From: Flavobacterium orientale
GTDB lineage: Bacteria; Bacteroidota; Bacteroidia; Flavobacteriales; Flavobacteriaceae
Reading direction: 5' to 3'
Length of the DNA: 64,000 nt
Assembly: GCF_014638005.1 (NCBI RefSeq)
Contig: NZ_BMFG01000006.1
Span: 1-64,000, forward strand
This document shows positions 9,077-24,000 of the stretch, in pieces. A program made the translations under genes and the position numbers. Every line of letters begins with the position of its first letter. The stretch's first letter is position 1. The notes under the pieces are model-generated. The model had not been told where the DNA came from and made no database searches. It saw only the letters and a program-made list of their open reading frames with translations.

Positions 9077-12000
9077 GTGTAAAGCTTGTTTTGGGTTGCC
9101 GGTTTGTTTGGTAGTTTATAAAATAAAACCCTAGTATTTCTTAGTACCACTTGTTGTATTGACTAAGATTATTAGGGTTTTTTTATTTTTGAGCGTTGGT
9201 GTGGTACTCTTTAATGCACTTTGTTTGGAATAGGGGATAACCCACTATTTTTTTTAGCTTTTCGTTGACTGCTGTTTATCTTCTTTTGTTAATCATTCTT
9301 TTAATTTCTTCACTATCTAAGCCACAATAGACACAAAATTCTACAATAGTGACGTATTGATGTTCTGATTTGTTTGAAAATTTTTTGATTTTTTGGATTA
9401 AGTCTCTTCCATAGCGTTCGCTTCGACCAAGAATTATACTTATGTCTTTTGGAAAAATGGTTGTTCTTTCCATTGGTTTAGGTTATTTAAAGTTTATAAT
9501 TTGGGGATTGTAACTTTTTTATTATTTCTTACTTATTTCATCAGTTATTTGTTTTTACTCCTTCAATACTATTCTCATACTCTATCTATACTTGGCTAAT
9601 ACTTGGCTAATACTTGGCTGATACTTTGTTGATACTTGGCTAATACATGAGCATTACTCAATAATCGTTCAGAGCATTAGTTGTCAAGTGATGAAATTGC
9701 TACTGTTTTGGGGTATATAACCCGAAAGACTACCTTAAAAATTGGTTGATTTAAGACACAAGAAAACAGAAAAAGAGGGGGATTGTTTTTGGAAAGCACT
9801 CCCTTTGTGTAAGAAAGTAAGTGCTAAATTAAAAATAATATTGGAAAAAACAAACTTTTTTGGCAAAATCGGCAGAAATGGTAGTAAGCGGCAAGGGTTA
9901 TTTTTTGTATCGTATTGACTATCATAGCTTTGTTTCATTATTAATCAATAAATTTTTTTAATTATGGCTAAGCAAAAAGGCTTGTTTAAGGTTGAAGGAA
10001 CGTTGGATGACGTTACTTTTTACAAAAAAGGAGAATCTTATTTTATCAGAAACAAAGGAGGCGTTTCGAGACAACGCGTTTTGAATGACCCTTCCTTTGC
10101 AAGAACCCGGGAGAATGGTTCAGAGTTTGCAAATGTTGCTGCATCGGGAAAAATGCTACGCAATGCTAATTCTGTTTTGATAAAAAAGGCAAAAGACGGT
10201 TCGCTAACACGACGCTTGATGCATGTGTTGGCTAAGGTTAAGAATGCGGACACGGTTTCTGTCAGAGGACAGCGAAATGTTAACGATGGTTTGTCAACTA
10301 CAGATGGCAAAGCTTTTCTGAAGAATTTTGATTTTAATAGTTTCACCCCATTGAAAGCTATCATGCAGGCTCCTTATGAATTGGATACTGTAACGGGGAC
10401 AGTTACTATTACTGATTTGGTTCCGATGGATATGTTGACTTTTCCCAACTATGCTTCGAGAGTCACTTTTAAGGTTGGTTTTATGAATTTGGATTTGTTG
10501 AACGGGGATTATACCATCACGTATAGTCCTGAAGTTACGCTTCCAATAGATATGACCAGCAGCAGCCCTGTTGTTACTCCGACTGGAGTTCCGACGGGAA
10601 GTGGCTATAGTTTTTATTTTTTGCTAGTTGAGTTTTCGCAAGAAATAAATGGTGTGTTTTATGCTTTAAATGATGAAACGTATAACTCGTTGACGTTGCT
10701 TGAAGTGGTTTAATCTTTTGTTTGCGTTTTTTTAAAACTCCTCCTTTGTGAGGAGTTTTTTTTTGTAGGGACAGGTCGCGACCTGTCCGTACATGACCTG
10801 TCCGTACATGACCTGTCCGTACGCGAGCTGTCCGTACAAACCTTTCCGTACACATTTTATCTTTAGAAATTAAAAAAAAAGAAAAAGTCCCACCGAAGCA
10901 GGACTAAAGATTTTCATCTACGGCATATAGCCTTATTGTGATAAGATTAAAGATTAGAATAAAATTATCTATGACAAATATATAAAAAAAATATTTTACT
11001 TGGATTACGGATTTCCGTAAATTACTACTAAATTTTTTTTGTATTTTTATGAATTGAATAAAAATCGATATCGTTATGGGGAAAATATTAGGTTTGGATT
11101 TGGGGACAAATAGTATTGGGTGGGCATTGATTGATGATATAGAAAATAAAATTATTGACTCAGGAGTGCGTATTTTTCCCGAAGGAGTAGTTGCAAAAAC
11201 TATTGGACAAGGTGAGAAAGAAGAAAGTAAAAATGCAAGTCGACGAAATAGTCGTCAGCAAAGACGTGGTTTTTATAGAAAAAGATTACGTAAAATTAAA
11301 TTATTGAGAACACTTATTAATTTAAAAATGTGCCCTTTGAGTCATTCTGAACTAGATATATGGAGTAAATGGGATAAGAAAAAAAAGAAAGATGGCAGAA
11401 TGGCACCTGAAATCCATTTACCAGAAAATCATCCTTATTGTATATGGTTAAAACAAAATCCATATTTGTTGAGAGATAGAGCTTTAAATGAAGATATATC
11501 TCTACAAGAATTTGGTAGAGTGTTATATCATTTAATTCAGAGAAGAGGTTTTTTGAGCAATCGCAAAGGAAAGGAAGATGGAAAAATATATAAAGGAAAA
11601 GATGGAGTAAAAGGTATTGAGGACACTCAAAAAGAATTACAAAATTCAACTTTGGGAAAATATCTGTTTGATATTTTGCCTAAAGATAGCGAACCTTTTA
11701 AAGTAATTCAAGATGAAAATGGTAATGAATTGCGTGTTCGCTCAAGATATACTTTGAGAGATATGTATATAGCCGAATTTGAAGCAATATGGAATAGACA
11801 AGCCTATAATTTGGGGCTTGATATTATTGAATATACTAACGAGAAAAAGATATTGTTGAAAGGGGGTCTAAAAAATAAAAGAAACAACAGTAAAATTGAG
11901 CATTTAAAAAAGATTAAAGGAGAAAATAATGTTGAAGTTATTGAATTGATTGATGAATTATCGATTAATGATAATCAAAAATATTTATTGAAAATAAAAA

Positions 12001-15000
12001 CTAAACTTCCTTTAAAAGATTTTTTAGCAGGAAAAATTGAAAAAAACGAAGAAGGAGAATTAAAGTTTAAAAGCAATGAAAGTGTTTTGTTTTGGCAAAG
12101 ACCTTTGCGTTCTCAAAAAGGACTTCTTGCTAAATGTAGATTTGAGCCTGATTTGAAAGATGAAAATGGTAAATTCATACAAAAGGGTAAAACACCTTGC
12201 CCATTATCACATCCTTTATATGAAGAATATCGTACATTGCAATATATCAATAATATTGAATATGGAAAAAAGCAAAGATTGGAAGAGTCACAGCGTTTGC
12301 AAGTATTGGAATTAATTAACTCTAAAGAAAAGAAATTTGATTTTATAGAAATAAAAAGGAAGTTAAAATTAGAGTATGAAACATTTAATTATGCAGACGA
12401 CTCACCAGTTATTGGCAATTATACAACAAAACAACTGAATGTATTATTTCCAAAATCAATACTTGAAAAAGAATACTCAATAACAGTTAATGATCAAGAA
12501 ACTATAGAGTATGGTTATGAGCGTATTTGGCACTTGTTTCATTATTGTGATGATAATGATATATTGTTGGAAAAACTTCAAACTATTTATGGTTTAACTG
12601 ATACTGATAAAGAAAAAATTTCTAAAATAAATTTAAAAGAAGATTATTCCAGTGTTTCATTAAAAGCTATAAAAAACATTTTGCCTTATCTAAAAAAAGG
12701 ATTGCGTTTAAGTGATGCTGTAATTTTGGGTGGTGTTAGAAACGCTTTTGGTAAAAAATGGGAGTTATATAAAAATGACCATTTCGAACTAGAAAAAGAT
12801 TTATTAAAAATAAATCACGAAAAATCTAATAAAGAAGGAGAAGCTATTGAAAAAATTAAAGATTATTTAATTGAAAATAAATACGGATTTGCAGAGAATG
12901 ATATTCGATTTAAAAAATTGTATCATCATAGTCAAGAGGTTATTAAAGTAGAGCAAAAAGATAAAATAGATACTGTTGAAAATTTGAGAAATCCCATTGT
13001 TCAACAAGGCGTTAATGAAACAAAACGATTAGTAAATGAATTGATTACACTTCATGGAAAATTTGACCAAATTAAAGTTGAACTTGGTAGAGATTTAAAG
13101 AACAGTAAAACTAAACGTGAAGAATTAGGTTATAAAATAAGAGAAAACGATAAAAAAAACGAAAAGGCAAAAGAATTATTAATTGAATTTGGTTTGCGAC
13201 AAAGTAGAGATAATATTCAAAAAGTCTTGTTATATCAAGAAATGCCAATTTCTGTTTGTCCTTATACCAATAAAACAATAAATATTTCAGATGTACTCGG
13301 TAGGGAAAATAAGTTTCAAATAGAGCATATTATACCAAAATCAATTTCCTTAGATGATAGTTTTGCAAATAAAACATTATGTGATTCAAAATTTAATGGT
13401 TTAAAAGGAAATAGAACACCTTACGATTTTTATGAAATCAATAAAGACCCTATACTGTGGGGAGGTGCTAAATCTTGGGAAGAGATTGAAATACGAGCTT
13501 TTAAAGTTTTGCCTTACCCCAAAGCAAAACGATTTGTATCTAAAACAAAATTTGAAACCAATGATTTTATACAAAGACAATTAAATGATACTCGTTATAT
13601 AAGTAAGAAAACAAGTGAAATCCTTTCGCAAGTATGTTCAGATGTTCGTGTGATGCCAGGTAGTTTAACTGCGGAATTGAGGAGACTTTGGGGCTTGAAT
13701 AATATTCTGCAACCCATAATGACGGTAGATATTCCTAATCTACACATTGAAGAAAACAAACATATACCTCACTATGTAGTTTTAGACAATGAAAAAAAAC
13801 CAATTTTATCACAACGAATTTATTTTGATAAACCAATTACGAAAGAAAATGAAACACTTTTGTCTGGAAGTATTGAAAAGGGAGTTTTTAAATCGAAAGA
13901 ACAGTATGTTAAATTTCAAGTAAATGCACCAGAATTAGCAAATGGCGATTATTGGGCAAAATTAGTATTGTCTAATCCAAAAAATATTGTCCAAGTATTT
14001 AAGGATAAGCCAAATGCTTTAGAAAATGAAATTGTTTTAAGAGGTAAAATTGAAAAGGAAAAATTCAAGAATGATGGTTTGAATGCCATAAATGCTATTG
14101 GTAAGGATAACGGAACGTATTGGGCAACATTTTCAATAATTAATAGGGATTTTAAAAAACCTGTTAAAGAAGAGCAACCCAAAAAAAATGGAAAGCAAAT
14201 ACTTCTATTTGGGGAAGTAAAGGAAGGTCTTTTTTCTTCGTATATTTATGACTGTGAGGCAGAAATTGAAGATGGAAAGTATTGGCTCATTATAGATGTT
14301 AATTTTGAAAATGTTTCTTTTGAAAGAGCATTAAACGAAAAACCGTTGGTAAAAGAGAATCAAATTTTGATTCAAGGAACTACGAATGATGAAAATATAT
14401 TTGTTTCGGATATGGACAATCAGCATCATTTTGAAATTGAAGAAGGCAAAGGGAAATATTATGTATTGTTTGATATTGTTTCTGAAGTAACTGAATTTTC
14501 TCCTGTTAAAACCACTATTCCAGTCCTCGAAGAAGGGCAGTCGTTAGTTGAAGGAACAACTTGGGTTGATAAATATACGGGAGAAATAAAATTTGACCCA
14601 ATTAAAAACCGGGAAGATCACCGCCACCACGCCATTGATGCTCTTGTTATTGCATTAACAAAAGAATCTTTTTTCCAACGGTTAAGTAAACAAAATGCTT
14701 CAAATGAAAATAAGAAAAGAGGGATTGAACACGAAAAAGAACATTTAGACTTTCCAGAACCTTGGAATGGTTTTCATAATGAAGCAAAAAATGTTATTAA
14801 TAGTATTCTCATTTCTCACAAGCAAAACAAAAAAATCCTTACGAAAATTACCAAAAAGATTACCAAAAATGGGCAAACTTTTAAAAGTAATGGAATGGCT
14901 GTTAGAGGACAGTTGCATAAGGAAAATTTATATGGATATAGAACACCACCAATTGGAGAAGCTGGGTATCATATTAGAAAATCTGTTGAAAGTTTAAAAA

Positions 15001-18000
15001 CCGATAAACAATTGGAAAAGATTGTTGATGTAAAAATTAAAGAAATAATAATTAAAGCAAGAAAGGCAGAAATTCCTTTGTATAAAGAAGTAGAACAACT
15101 TTCTAAACAACTGAAATCTCCAAAAAATACAGAAATCGAAGAAAAAGAAATTAAAGAAAAAATTGTAGCATTACATACGAAAATTAAATCACTGTATACT
15201 TTGCCAAATAAAAATGGAGAGCCAGTTCCAATAAAAAAAGTGAGAGTTTCGGAAGAAATGGGAAAAGCTCAACAATTAAAACCTTCTATAAAACAATATG
15301 TGAATCCAAGAAATAATCATCATATTGTAATTTTTAAAGATGAAAATGAGGAGTTAAAAGATGATATTACAAATTTTTGGAAAGTTGTAGAAAGAGTTAA
15401 GCAAAAAGATGAAATCTATAAACTTCCTGATTTAGAAATTGGAAAACCAGCCCCAAAAGAACTAGTATTAACTTTTCAAGAAAATGATATGTTTTTGTTG
15501 GGACTTTCTAATGAGGAGTATAATGATAATAAACAAGACCTTGTTTTTCTAAGTAATTATTTATATCGAGTTCAGAAAATATCAGATGGGGATTATTCAT
15601 TTAGATACCATCTTGCATCCACTGTCACAAATAAAAAGGAGGAAGTAAGAATAACGAGTATGAAAAAGTATCAAGAAATGAATCCAATAAAAGTGAATAT
15701 TTCGGTTTTAGGAAGGATTGAAAAACTGTAATTTTGCTTAAAGTTCTTTGACATAAAACTTTTTAAATCTTGAACAACAAAACCACAACGGAGTTTCTAC
15801 GCAGTCACTCCGTTGTGGTTTGATTAAAGATTAGAGAACACGATATTCAACTACTTTAACGTTTGTTGATAGTGGTAGTTGTGGTTTGATTAAAGATTAG
15901 AGAACACGATATTCCGGACAGCTTCCTTTTACTAAATTCTTTGTTGTGGTTTGATTAAAGATTAGAGAACACGATATTACCCGGTGATGTTTTTACAATT
16001 TGGTATACGTTGTGGTTTGATTAAAGATTAGAGAACACGATATTAATAGCACCAAACTGTTGGCCCACTTCTTTGTTGTGGTTTGATTAAAGATTAGAGA
16101 ACACGATATTTCAATAGCAATAGCCCATAACTCCACCCTAGTTGTGGTTTGATTAAAGATTAGAGAACACGATATTGTAAACCACAAAGCCGATAAAGTA
16201 GCCTTTGTTGTGGTTTGATTAAAGATTAGAGAACACGATATTCAACAGAATAGGAATATTTAATTCCTTTGCGTTGTGGTTTGATTAAAGATTAGAGAAC
16301 ACGATATTAAGGTATTTTGAATTATACCGGTATTAACGTTGTGGTTTGATTAAAGATTAGAGAACACGATATTTAGTCACCTTTAAGTTGTCAGCCTCTT
16401 CATGTTGTGGTTTGATTAAAGATTAGAGAACACGATATTGATCCGAATGAAGAAGCTGGAGTAGTACATGTTGTGGTTTGATTAAAGATTAGAGAACACG
16501 ATATTATCGATTCAAAAAAAATAATCTATTCGCTTGTTGTGGTTTGATTAAAGATTAGAGAACACGATATTGTTTCAATAAGGTTATACTGGCCGTTGAT
16601 GGTTGTGGTTTGATTAAAGATTAGAGAACACGATATTCACAAATTGAACTAACAGCAGATACACCAAGTTGTGGTTTGATTAAAGATTAGAGAACACGAT
16701 ATTTATATCGTTTACATTAGTGATTTCTATTTCGTTGTGGTTTGATTAAAGATTAGAGAACACGATATTGAAATTAAAAAACACCTATGCTCAGTTGCAG
16801 TTGTGGTTTGATTAAAGATTAGAGAACACGATATTCCGGAATACCTTGATAAAAAAGCACGCATAGTTGTGGTTTGATTAAAGATTAGAGAACACGATAT
16901 TCAGAAATGCACAAGAAATCACATGGGATAGTTGTGGTTTGATTAAAGATTAGAGAACACGATATTTTTGTTTTTAATGATTTTGCCTAATTCTCGTTGT
17001 GGTTTGATTAAAGATTAGAGAACACGATATTCAGAACTTGGTCATCGTGTTTTGCTGATTGTTGTGGTTTGATTAAAGATTAGAGAACACGATATTTTAC
17101 AAAAAGCAAGTCAGCAACCGAGATACGTTGTGGTTTGATTAAAGATTAGAGAACACGATATTTCCAACTTTACAATTGGTGTTAGTTCGTTGTTGTGGTT
17201 TGATTAAAGATTAGAGAACACGATATTTTTTACAATTGAAGTGCCTAATACAACCTTGTTGTGGTTTGATTAAAGATTAGAGAACACGATATTTGATTTA
17301 CAAAATCAAAAGTTTGCGTGATGGTTGTGGTTTGATTAAAGATTAGAGAACACGATATTAAGTTTTTTAGAATTATTAAAAGACTTGCCGTTGTGGTTTG
17401 ATTAAAGATTAGAGAACACGATATTTTTTGTGCCACAATGTTTAACCATGATGCAGTTGTGGTTTGATTAAAGATTAGAGAACACGATATTGCAGAATTA
17501 TTCATACAAGACACTAACGCAGTTGTGGTTTGATTAAAGATTAGAGAACACGATATTTTAGGAAAAGCTTTGAATGATCCTATTGCGTTGTGGTTTGATT
17601 AAAGATTAGAGAACACGATATTCTGTTGCTTTCTCAGTTATCTAGGGATGTTGTTGTGGTTTGATTAAAGATTAGAGAACACGATATTCAATTATCAACA
17701 CTTCCATGACAGTAAATCGTTGTGGTTTGATTAAAGATTAGAGAACACGATATTTCTATAATTGAATAAACGATTTCGTCTTTTGTTGTGGTTTGATTAA
17801 AGATTAGAGAACACGATATTATTGAAACACAGGAACGCTGCTTGTCATCAGTTGTGGTTTGATTAAAGATTAGAGAACACGATATTTTCCTCCCAGAATG
17901 ATAGAGGACTTATTAAGTTGTGGTTTGATTAAAGATTAGAGAACACGATATTCAAAATATATGACCTCTTCTAACAGGTGTTGTTGTGGTTTGATTAAAG

Positions 18001-21000
18001 ATTAGAGAACACGATATTTTTGACAGTCGAAGCAATTCAAACCTCAAAGTTGTGGTTTGATTAAAGATTAGAGAACACGATATTAGTTGGCCTGTTACCT
18101 TCTGCTACTCAAGAGAATATAGTGTTATATCGTGATAAAAAATGCCTCTTTTACAGAATGATAAGCTGTGATTGAGGCATTTTTTTGTTTGTAGGGGTGG
18201 GGACAGGTCGCGACCTGTCCGTACCCGACCTGTCCGTACCCGACCTGTCCGTACCCGACATTTCCGCACAGAACCTGTACGCACAGAACCTGTTCGTACC
18301 CGACCTGTCCGTACAAGATGTCTGAAAACGATTTGTCCTTATCAGTTCTGTATAAAAATTTTGTTGGTTATTATATTATCATTATTTTTGAAATATTATA
18401 AGCCAATAAAATAGTATAAGCCATGAAAAATCGCAAAAGAAATCGAATGAAAGGATTCGATTATTCCAGTAATAATTTGTATTTCGTTACAAATTGTGTG
18501 AAAGATAATGTGTGTTGTTTGGGGCGTGTTACTATCGTAGGGACAGGACGCGTAGGGACAGAACGCGTAGGGACAGGTCGCGAAGGGACAGAACGCGTAG
18601 GGACAGGTCGCGACCTGTCCGTACAGGATTCCCAAAATCAAGATTCCCAAAATCAAGATTCCCAAAATCAAGATTCCCAAAATCAAGATTCCCAAAATCA
18701 AGATTTCGAAATTAATCATGTTGTTGAATTAAATCAATTTGGTTTATTGGTAGAAGAAAGAATCAATTGGTTGATGAGTCAGTATGAATATGTTGACATT
18801 CATAATTATGTGATTATGCCAAATCATTTTCATCTTATTCTTGAAATAGATAGCCAAAAAGTGAAAGATAAAGGCATCAAAATTAAATCGTTGTCAAGTT
18901 TAATGGGGGCTTTGAAAACAACTACTTCTAAATTAATTCATGAAGCAGGCTTTCCGGAATTTGAATGGCATCGCTCTTTTCATGATCATATCATTAGAAA
19001 TGAATTTTCTTATTTGAATATATTCAATTATATTTCTAACAATCCCGAGAGATGGGATGATGATGTTTTTTTTAAAAAGGTTTAAAACAATTCTAATTGG
19101 GTGGGCTGTGGTTCTTTAGGTACTTCACATTTTCCCCAGAAGTTGAGAATGTTTCCGAATTGTTTATCGGTTATTCGCAGTACGCTGACTTTACCCAATG
19201 GTGGCAATAGTTTGTTTATTCGTTTTTCATGTACGTCTGCACTTTCGCTACTTGCACAGTGACGCACATATACGGAATATTGCATCATACTGAAACCATC
19301 CTTTAAGAGGTTCTTTCTAAAGCCTGACGCATTTCGTCGGTCTTTCTTAGTTTCTGTTGGTAAGTCAAAAAATACAAATAGCCACATAATTCTGTATCCG
19401 TTTAGTTCCATAATTTTGGATATTTTATTTTCTTTCTATCTCCTGAATAGCATTGTTGCAATGAACTTGCTGTTTTTTGTAATGCTACCATCAGTGGACT
19501 TTTCTCTTCTTTAAAATAGACCGTTCGCGTTAGAATTTGCAGCATTTCTGATTTGAGCTGTGTGTTTAGTTCTTGCTCTTTGTAGTTGTTCATTAACTCA
19601 TACACTTTTTCATCTACTATTGGACGAAAGGGTTCCATAATATCATCTGCCAAAGCAAAAGCATTGTATTTGCTTTTGTGATGTATGCCTAGGGTATTAA
19701 GTAATCCGCTACCGGATAATGCTCTGGCAGTTGCCGCTCTAAGAATGGCATAGCCATAATTTAAAAAGTTGTTAGGATAGTCTCCAAAACGTTCTCGTTT
19801 GAAATCTAATTGTTTGGCTCGTTCGCTGTCACTTTGGTCAAAAAAAGATTTCCAATATTGACTGGCTGCTACTCCTTCCATATTTGACGTATCACCACTT
19901 TGTACTTTTCCTGCGAGGTAGTTAAAATGATTTTTGGTGTTTGTTATTTTTTCTAATAGTAGTCCTTGGTTTTTTATCTTCTCAACGATTGTTTGTTGCC
20001 AAAGTTGTTTTTTTAATGGCAAGCTGGCTTCTATTTGGTTGCGAAATATTTCTTGTTGGATGTGATGACTGTTGAGGTTAAGGAACATTCCATTTGGAAG
20101 GTGATTGGTATTGCAGATTATAATGGCTGTATTGTTTTCAATCATCAGATTCATAGCCGGAATGCTGATGTATGTTTCGGCATTGTCAATTACTAAAAAC
20201 CCAATATCTTCAACAGGCACAGTGGTTTCCCTTGTTTCTGTTTTGATTACGAGTTGTAGGTTTTTAGTGGAAAGAGAGGCTTTGTTTTCGATTAATAGTG
20301 TTCTTTTTATCATAACTACTTTCTTAAAAAGAATACAAGATACTAAAAATCAAATAAATAGAGATTTGGTGGGATTGGTGGGGGGAGAGGACAGGGGAAA
20401 AGGGACAAGGGACAGGTCGCGACCTGTCCGTACTCGACCTGTCCGTACTCGATCTGTGCGTACATAATCTGTTCTTAGTTTTATTTTTGCTAATTACTCT
20501 TATTTATACCTCGCAAAGACTGTGTGATTTAAGGGCAAATACAATAGTTGTTCCCTCAAAGTTAAACTAGAACGATTGTTAAAAAAAAAGTCTTGTAGTA
20601 TTTATTCGAATGGTTTTTCTATTTTTATCGAACCAATACCACAAATTTAACCTCTATTTGAAACTAAACTACAACCCTAAGGTTTGTGTGCTGTGTCACT
20701 TTGTGCTGCTACTTTTTATGTTAGTAAGTAGTACTGTCAGTGGTCAATTTATCATCAAACCGGATACTACGCTTGACGAAGTATCGCTTCATCCGTATGC
20801 TACACTTGCCCGTTTGGGTGCTGAATCGATCTCACTTGATGCTGTATTGCAACTGGATGCCAATCAATTTGAAACCTTGCCCAACAGTAACACTGATTTG
20901 GGATTTACTTCTGACCATTATTGGTTGCGTTTTTCTATACGTAATGAATTAACTACTACAAAAATCTTCTTTTTAGAGGCGTGTCGACCTATTGTTGATG

Positions 21001-24000
21001 TAGCTGAATTGTATACTATAGATGCGAATGGTGCTGTTACTAAACAAGTAAGCGGCGATGCTTTGCCCTTTTCGGAACGCGATTTTAAAAACAGAAAGAC
21101 CATTTTTAAAGTGGCGATTGCACCCCAAACTACAAAGCAGTATTACCTTCATTTGAAGAGTGATGGGGAGGCAATTAATGCGGGACTGGTGTTGCGGTCT
21201 TATGAGAACTTGATGGAAACCAGTATGTTTGAGCAATTGGTTTTTGGGATTTTTTATGGAATTTTAGGTATTGCTGCCATTATCTATTTGTTTTTCTTTT
21301 TTGCTCTTGGGCAACGCAGTTTTTTATACTACAGTTTGTATGTTGTTTTTATTGGCTTGCTGCAATTTTCATTGGATGGTTTGTTTTTTCAATTTATAAC
21401 ACCCGGTTCGGGTTGGCTGTCGTTGAATGCGGTAATCCTCTCTGCCTGTATCGCCAATTTCTTTTTGGGAAGGTATGCTCAGGTTTTTTTGAAAGTAAAA
21501 GAATATAGTTCTTTTTTGAATAGTGCATTTTATGTGGTTTATGTGTTGGATTTCTTGTTGCTGATTTCGTTGTTTGTTCATCCGGGTGCATTGGCTTATT
21601 CTTATCCGCTGGCTAATTTGTTTGGGTTGCTATTGCTGTTGTTAATTATTTCGTCTGTTGTAGTAATTTATGTAAAGACCCGAAAAGTTGATTATTTCTT
21701 TGTTATCGGTATTTTCTTTTTGATAGCCGGTTTTGTTGTTTTTATCTTGAAAAATTTCAGTATGTTGCCGGTTACTTTTTGGACGGAAAACGGTTCGAAA
21801 TTGGGCACCGGTTTGGAGGTTGTTTTCTTATCGCTATCGATGGCTAACTTAATCCGAAAATTGCGAGATGAACGCGAGGAAATGCAAGACATTGCCCTTC
21901 AAAAATCGGAAGAAATGAATGAGATGAAAACGTATTTTCTTTCTAACATCAGTCATGAATTGCGAACGCCTTTGAATGCCATTTTGAATTTGTCGAAAAT
22001 TTTGATTAAAGAGACCACAGAACCTACCGTTCAGAAAAATGCCATGATGATTAAAGACTCTTCCTATAACCTTTTGAGTTCGGTAAACGATATTTTGGAT
22101 TTTTCGAAGATAGAAAAAGGGGAGTTGCAGTTGGATAAAGAGCCGTTTTTGTTGCGACCTCTTTTGGAGCACATGATTGCTAACATGCACAACAAAGCAA
22201 AAAGTCAGGATTTAAAGTTTGAAGCACTTTTAGCTACAGATTTACCAGCTCAATTGGTGGGTGATAAGTTTCGTTTGACGCAAATTATCTACAATTTAAT
22301 GAGCAATGCTTTTAAATTTACGGCTGAAGGATTTGTTACGTTGACCGTTTCCTGCAAACCTTTGAAGGGCAACCAAATTGCTTTGGAGCTATCTGTTGAG
22401 GATAGTGGTGTTGGGATTGATGCAAAAAAGTTGTCGGCAGTTTATGATTCTTTTTCACAAGAAAATATCACTGACAAGCGAAAATATGGTGGTTTGGGCT
22501 TAGGGTTGTTTATCGTAAAACATTTAGCCGATTTACACCAAGGTTCTATAGCTATTCAAAGTAAAGTGAATGAAGGCACCGTTAGTAAAGTAACTTTGCA
22601 CTTTGACGTTTTACCCCTTGCTGAACCAACAGAAGTGCTACCAGAAGCTGAAACCTATGATTTGCATGGGAAACGAATTTTGGTTGCTGAAGATAATGCC
22701 ATGAATCAAATGGTGTTAAAAATGATTACCAAAAAATGGCAAAATACTGAAATTGTTTTTACGAATAACGGACAGGAATGTGTGGATGCGTTGCAGGAAA
22801 ACAATTTTGATATTATCTTAATGGATTTACAGATGCCTGTTATGGATGGTTATGAAGCTACGCTTGCTATTCGAGCCGGAGCGTCGGGTGATTCCAAAAA
22901 AGACATTCCTATAGTTGCCGTTACTGCTGATGTGATGGAAAGCACAAAAATCAGGGTGATGGAGATTGGGATGAATAAATATATTTCAAAACCTTTGGAT
23001 AAGGAGGCTTTGTATAAAATGGTTAAAGAACTGACCTTATAGCCCTCTTTTTTAATTACGTTATATTTTTGCTAAGATTTGTTTAGGACGCCCAATCCAC
23101 GCTGATAATTCTTATATTTGCACTTATATAGTTTTTGAAAACCAATGATATTTACCATACTGTTGTGTGTTATAGTGGCTTTGTTTTTAATTTTTTTCGG
23201 TAAAAAGTTAAAAGGCTCAATTTCCTATCTACTCACTTTATTACCCTTGTCTCTGTTTGTGTATTTTACCACTTTTATTGGTAAAATAGCACAAGGTGAA
23301 GTGCCTGTTCAGTTGTTTGAATGGGTTCCCAGTATGGGTATTCATTTGAGTTTCCGGATGGATGGCTTGGCGTTGTTGTTCAGTTTGTTGATTACGGGAA
23401 TCGGTACTTTGGTTTATTTATATACTTCCTATTATCTAAAAGGGCATACTTATCTGGATCGATTTTATGGGTATTTGTCCATCTTCATGGGAGCTATGTT
23501 GGGGTTGGTACTTTCTGATTCCATCATGGGATTATTTATATTTTGGGAGTTAACGAGTATCAGTTCCTTTTTTCTGATTGGATTTAATAACCATGACAAA
23601 GCTTCCCGAACATCGGCTTTACAAGCTTTAGCTATCACAGGCTTTGGTGGTTTGTTTTTATTGGGAGCTGCTATTTTATTTGGATTTATTGGATCAACTT
23701 ATTCCATTCAGGAATTGATTCATAGCGGTATTGATTTTACAGAAAGTCCGTATTACGTTGTTTTGTTGGTCTTTATATTTATAGCTGCATTTACAAAATC
23801 GGCTCAGTTTCCGTTTCATTTTTGGTTACCCGGAGCGATGAAAGCACCGACACCGGTTTCTACTTATTTGCATTCTGCCACCATGGTAAAAGCGGGTATC
23901 TATTTGTTACTTCGCTTTACACCGCTTTTAGGGAATCATGAATTTTGGAATACTACGTTGTTTACTGTAGGAGCTATTACCATGCTTTATGCTGCTTTTC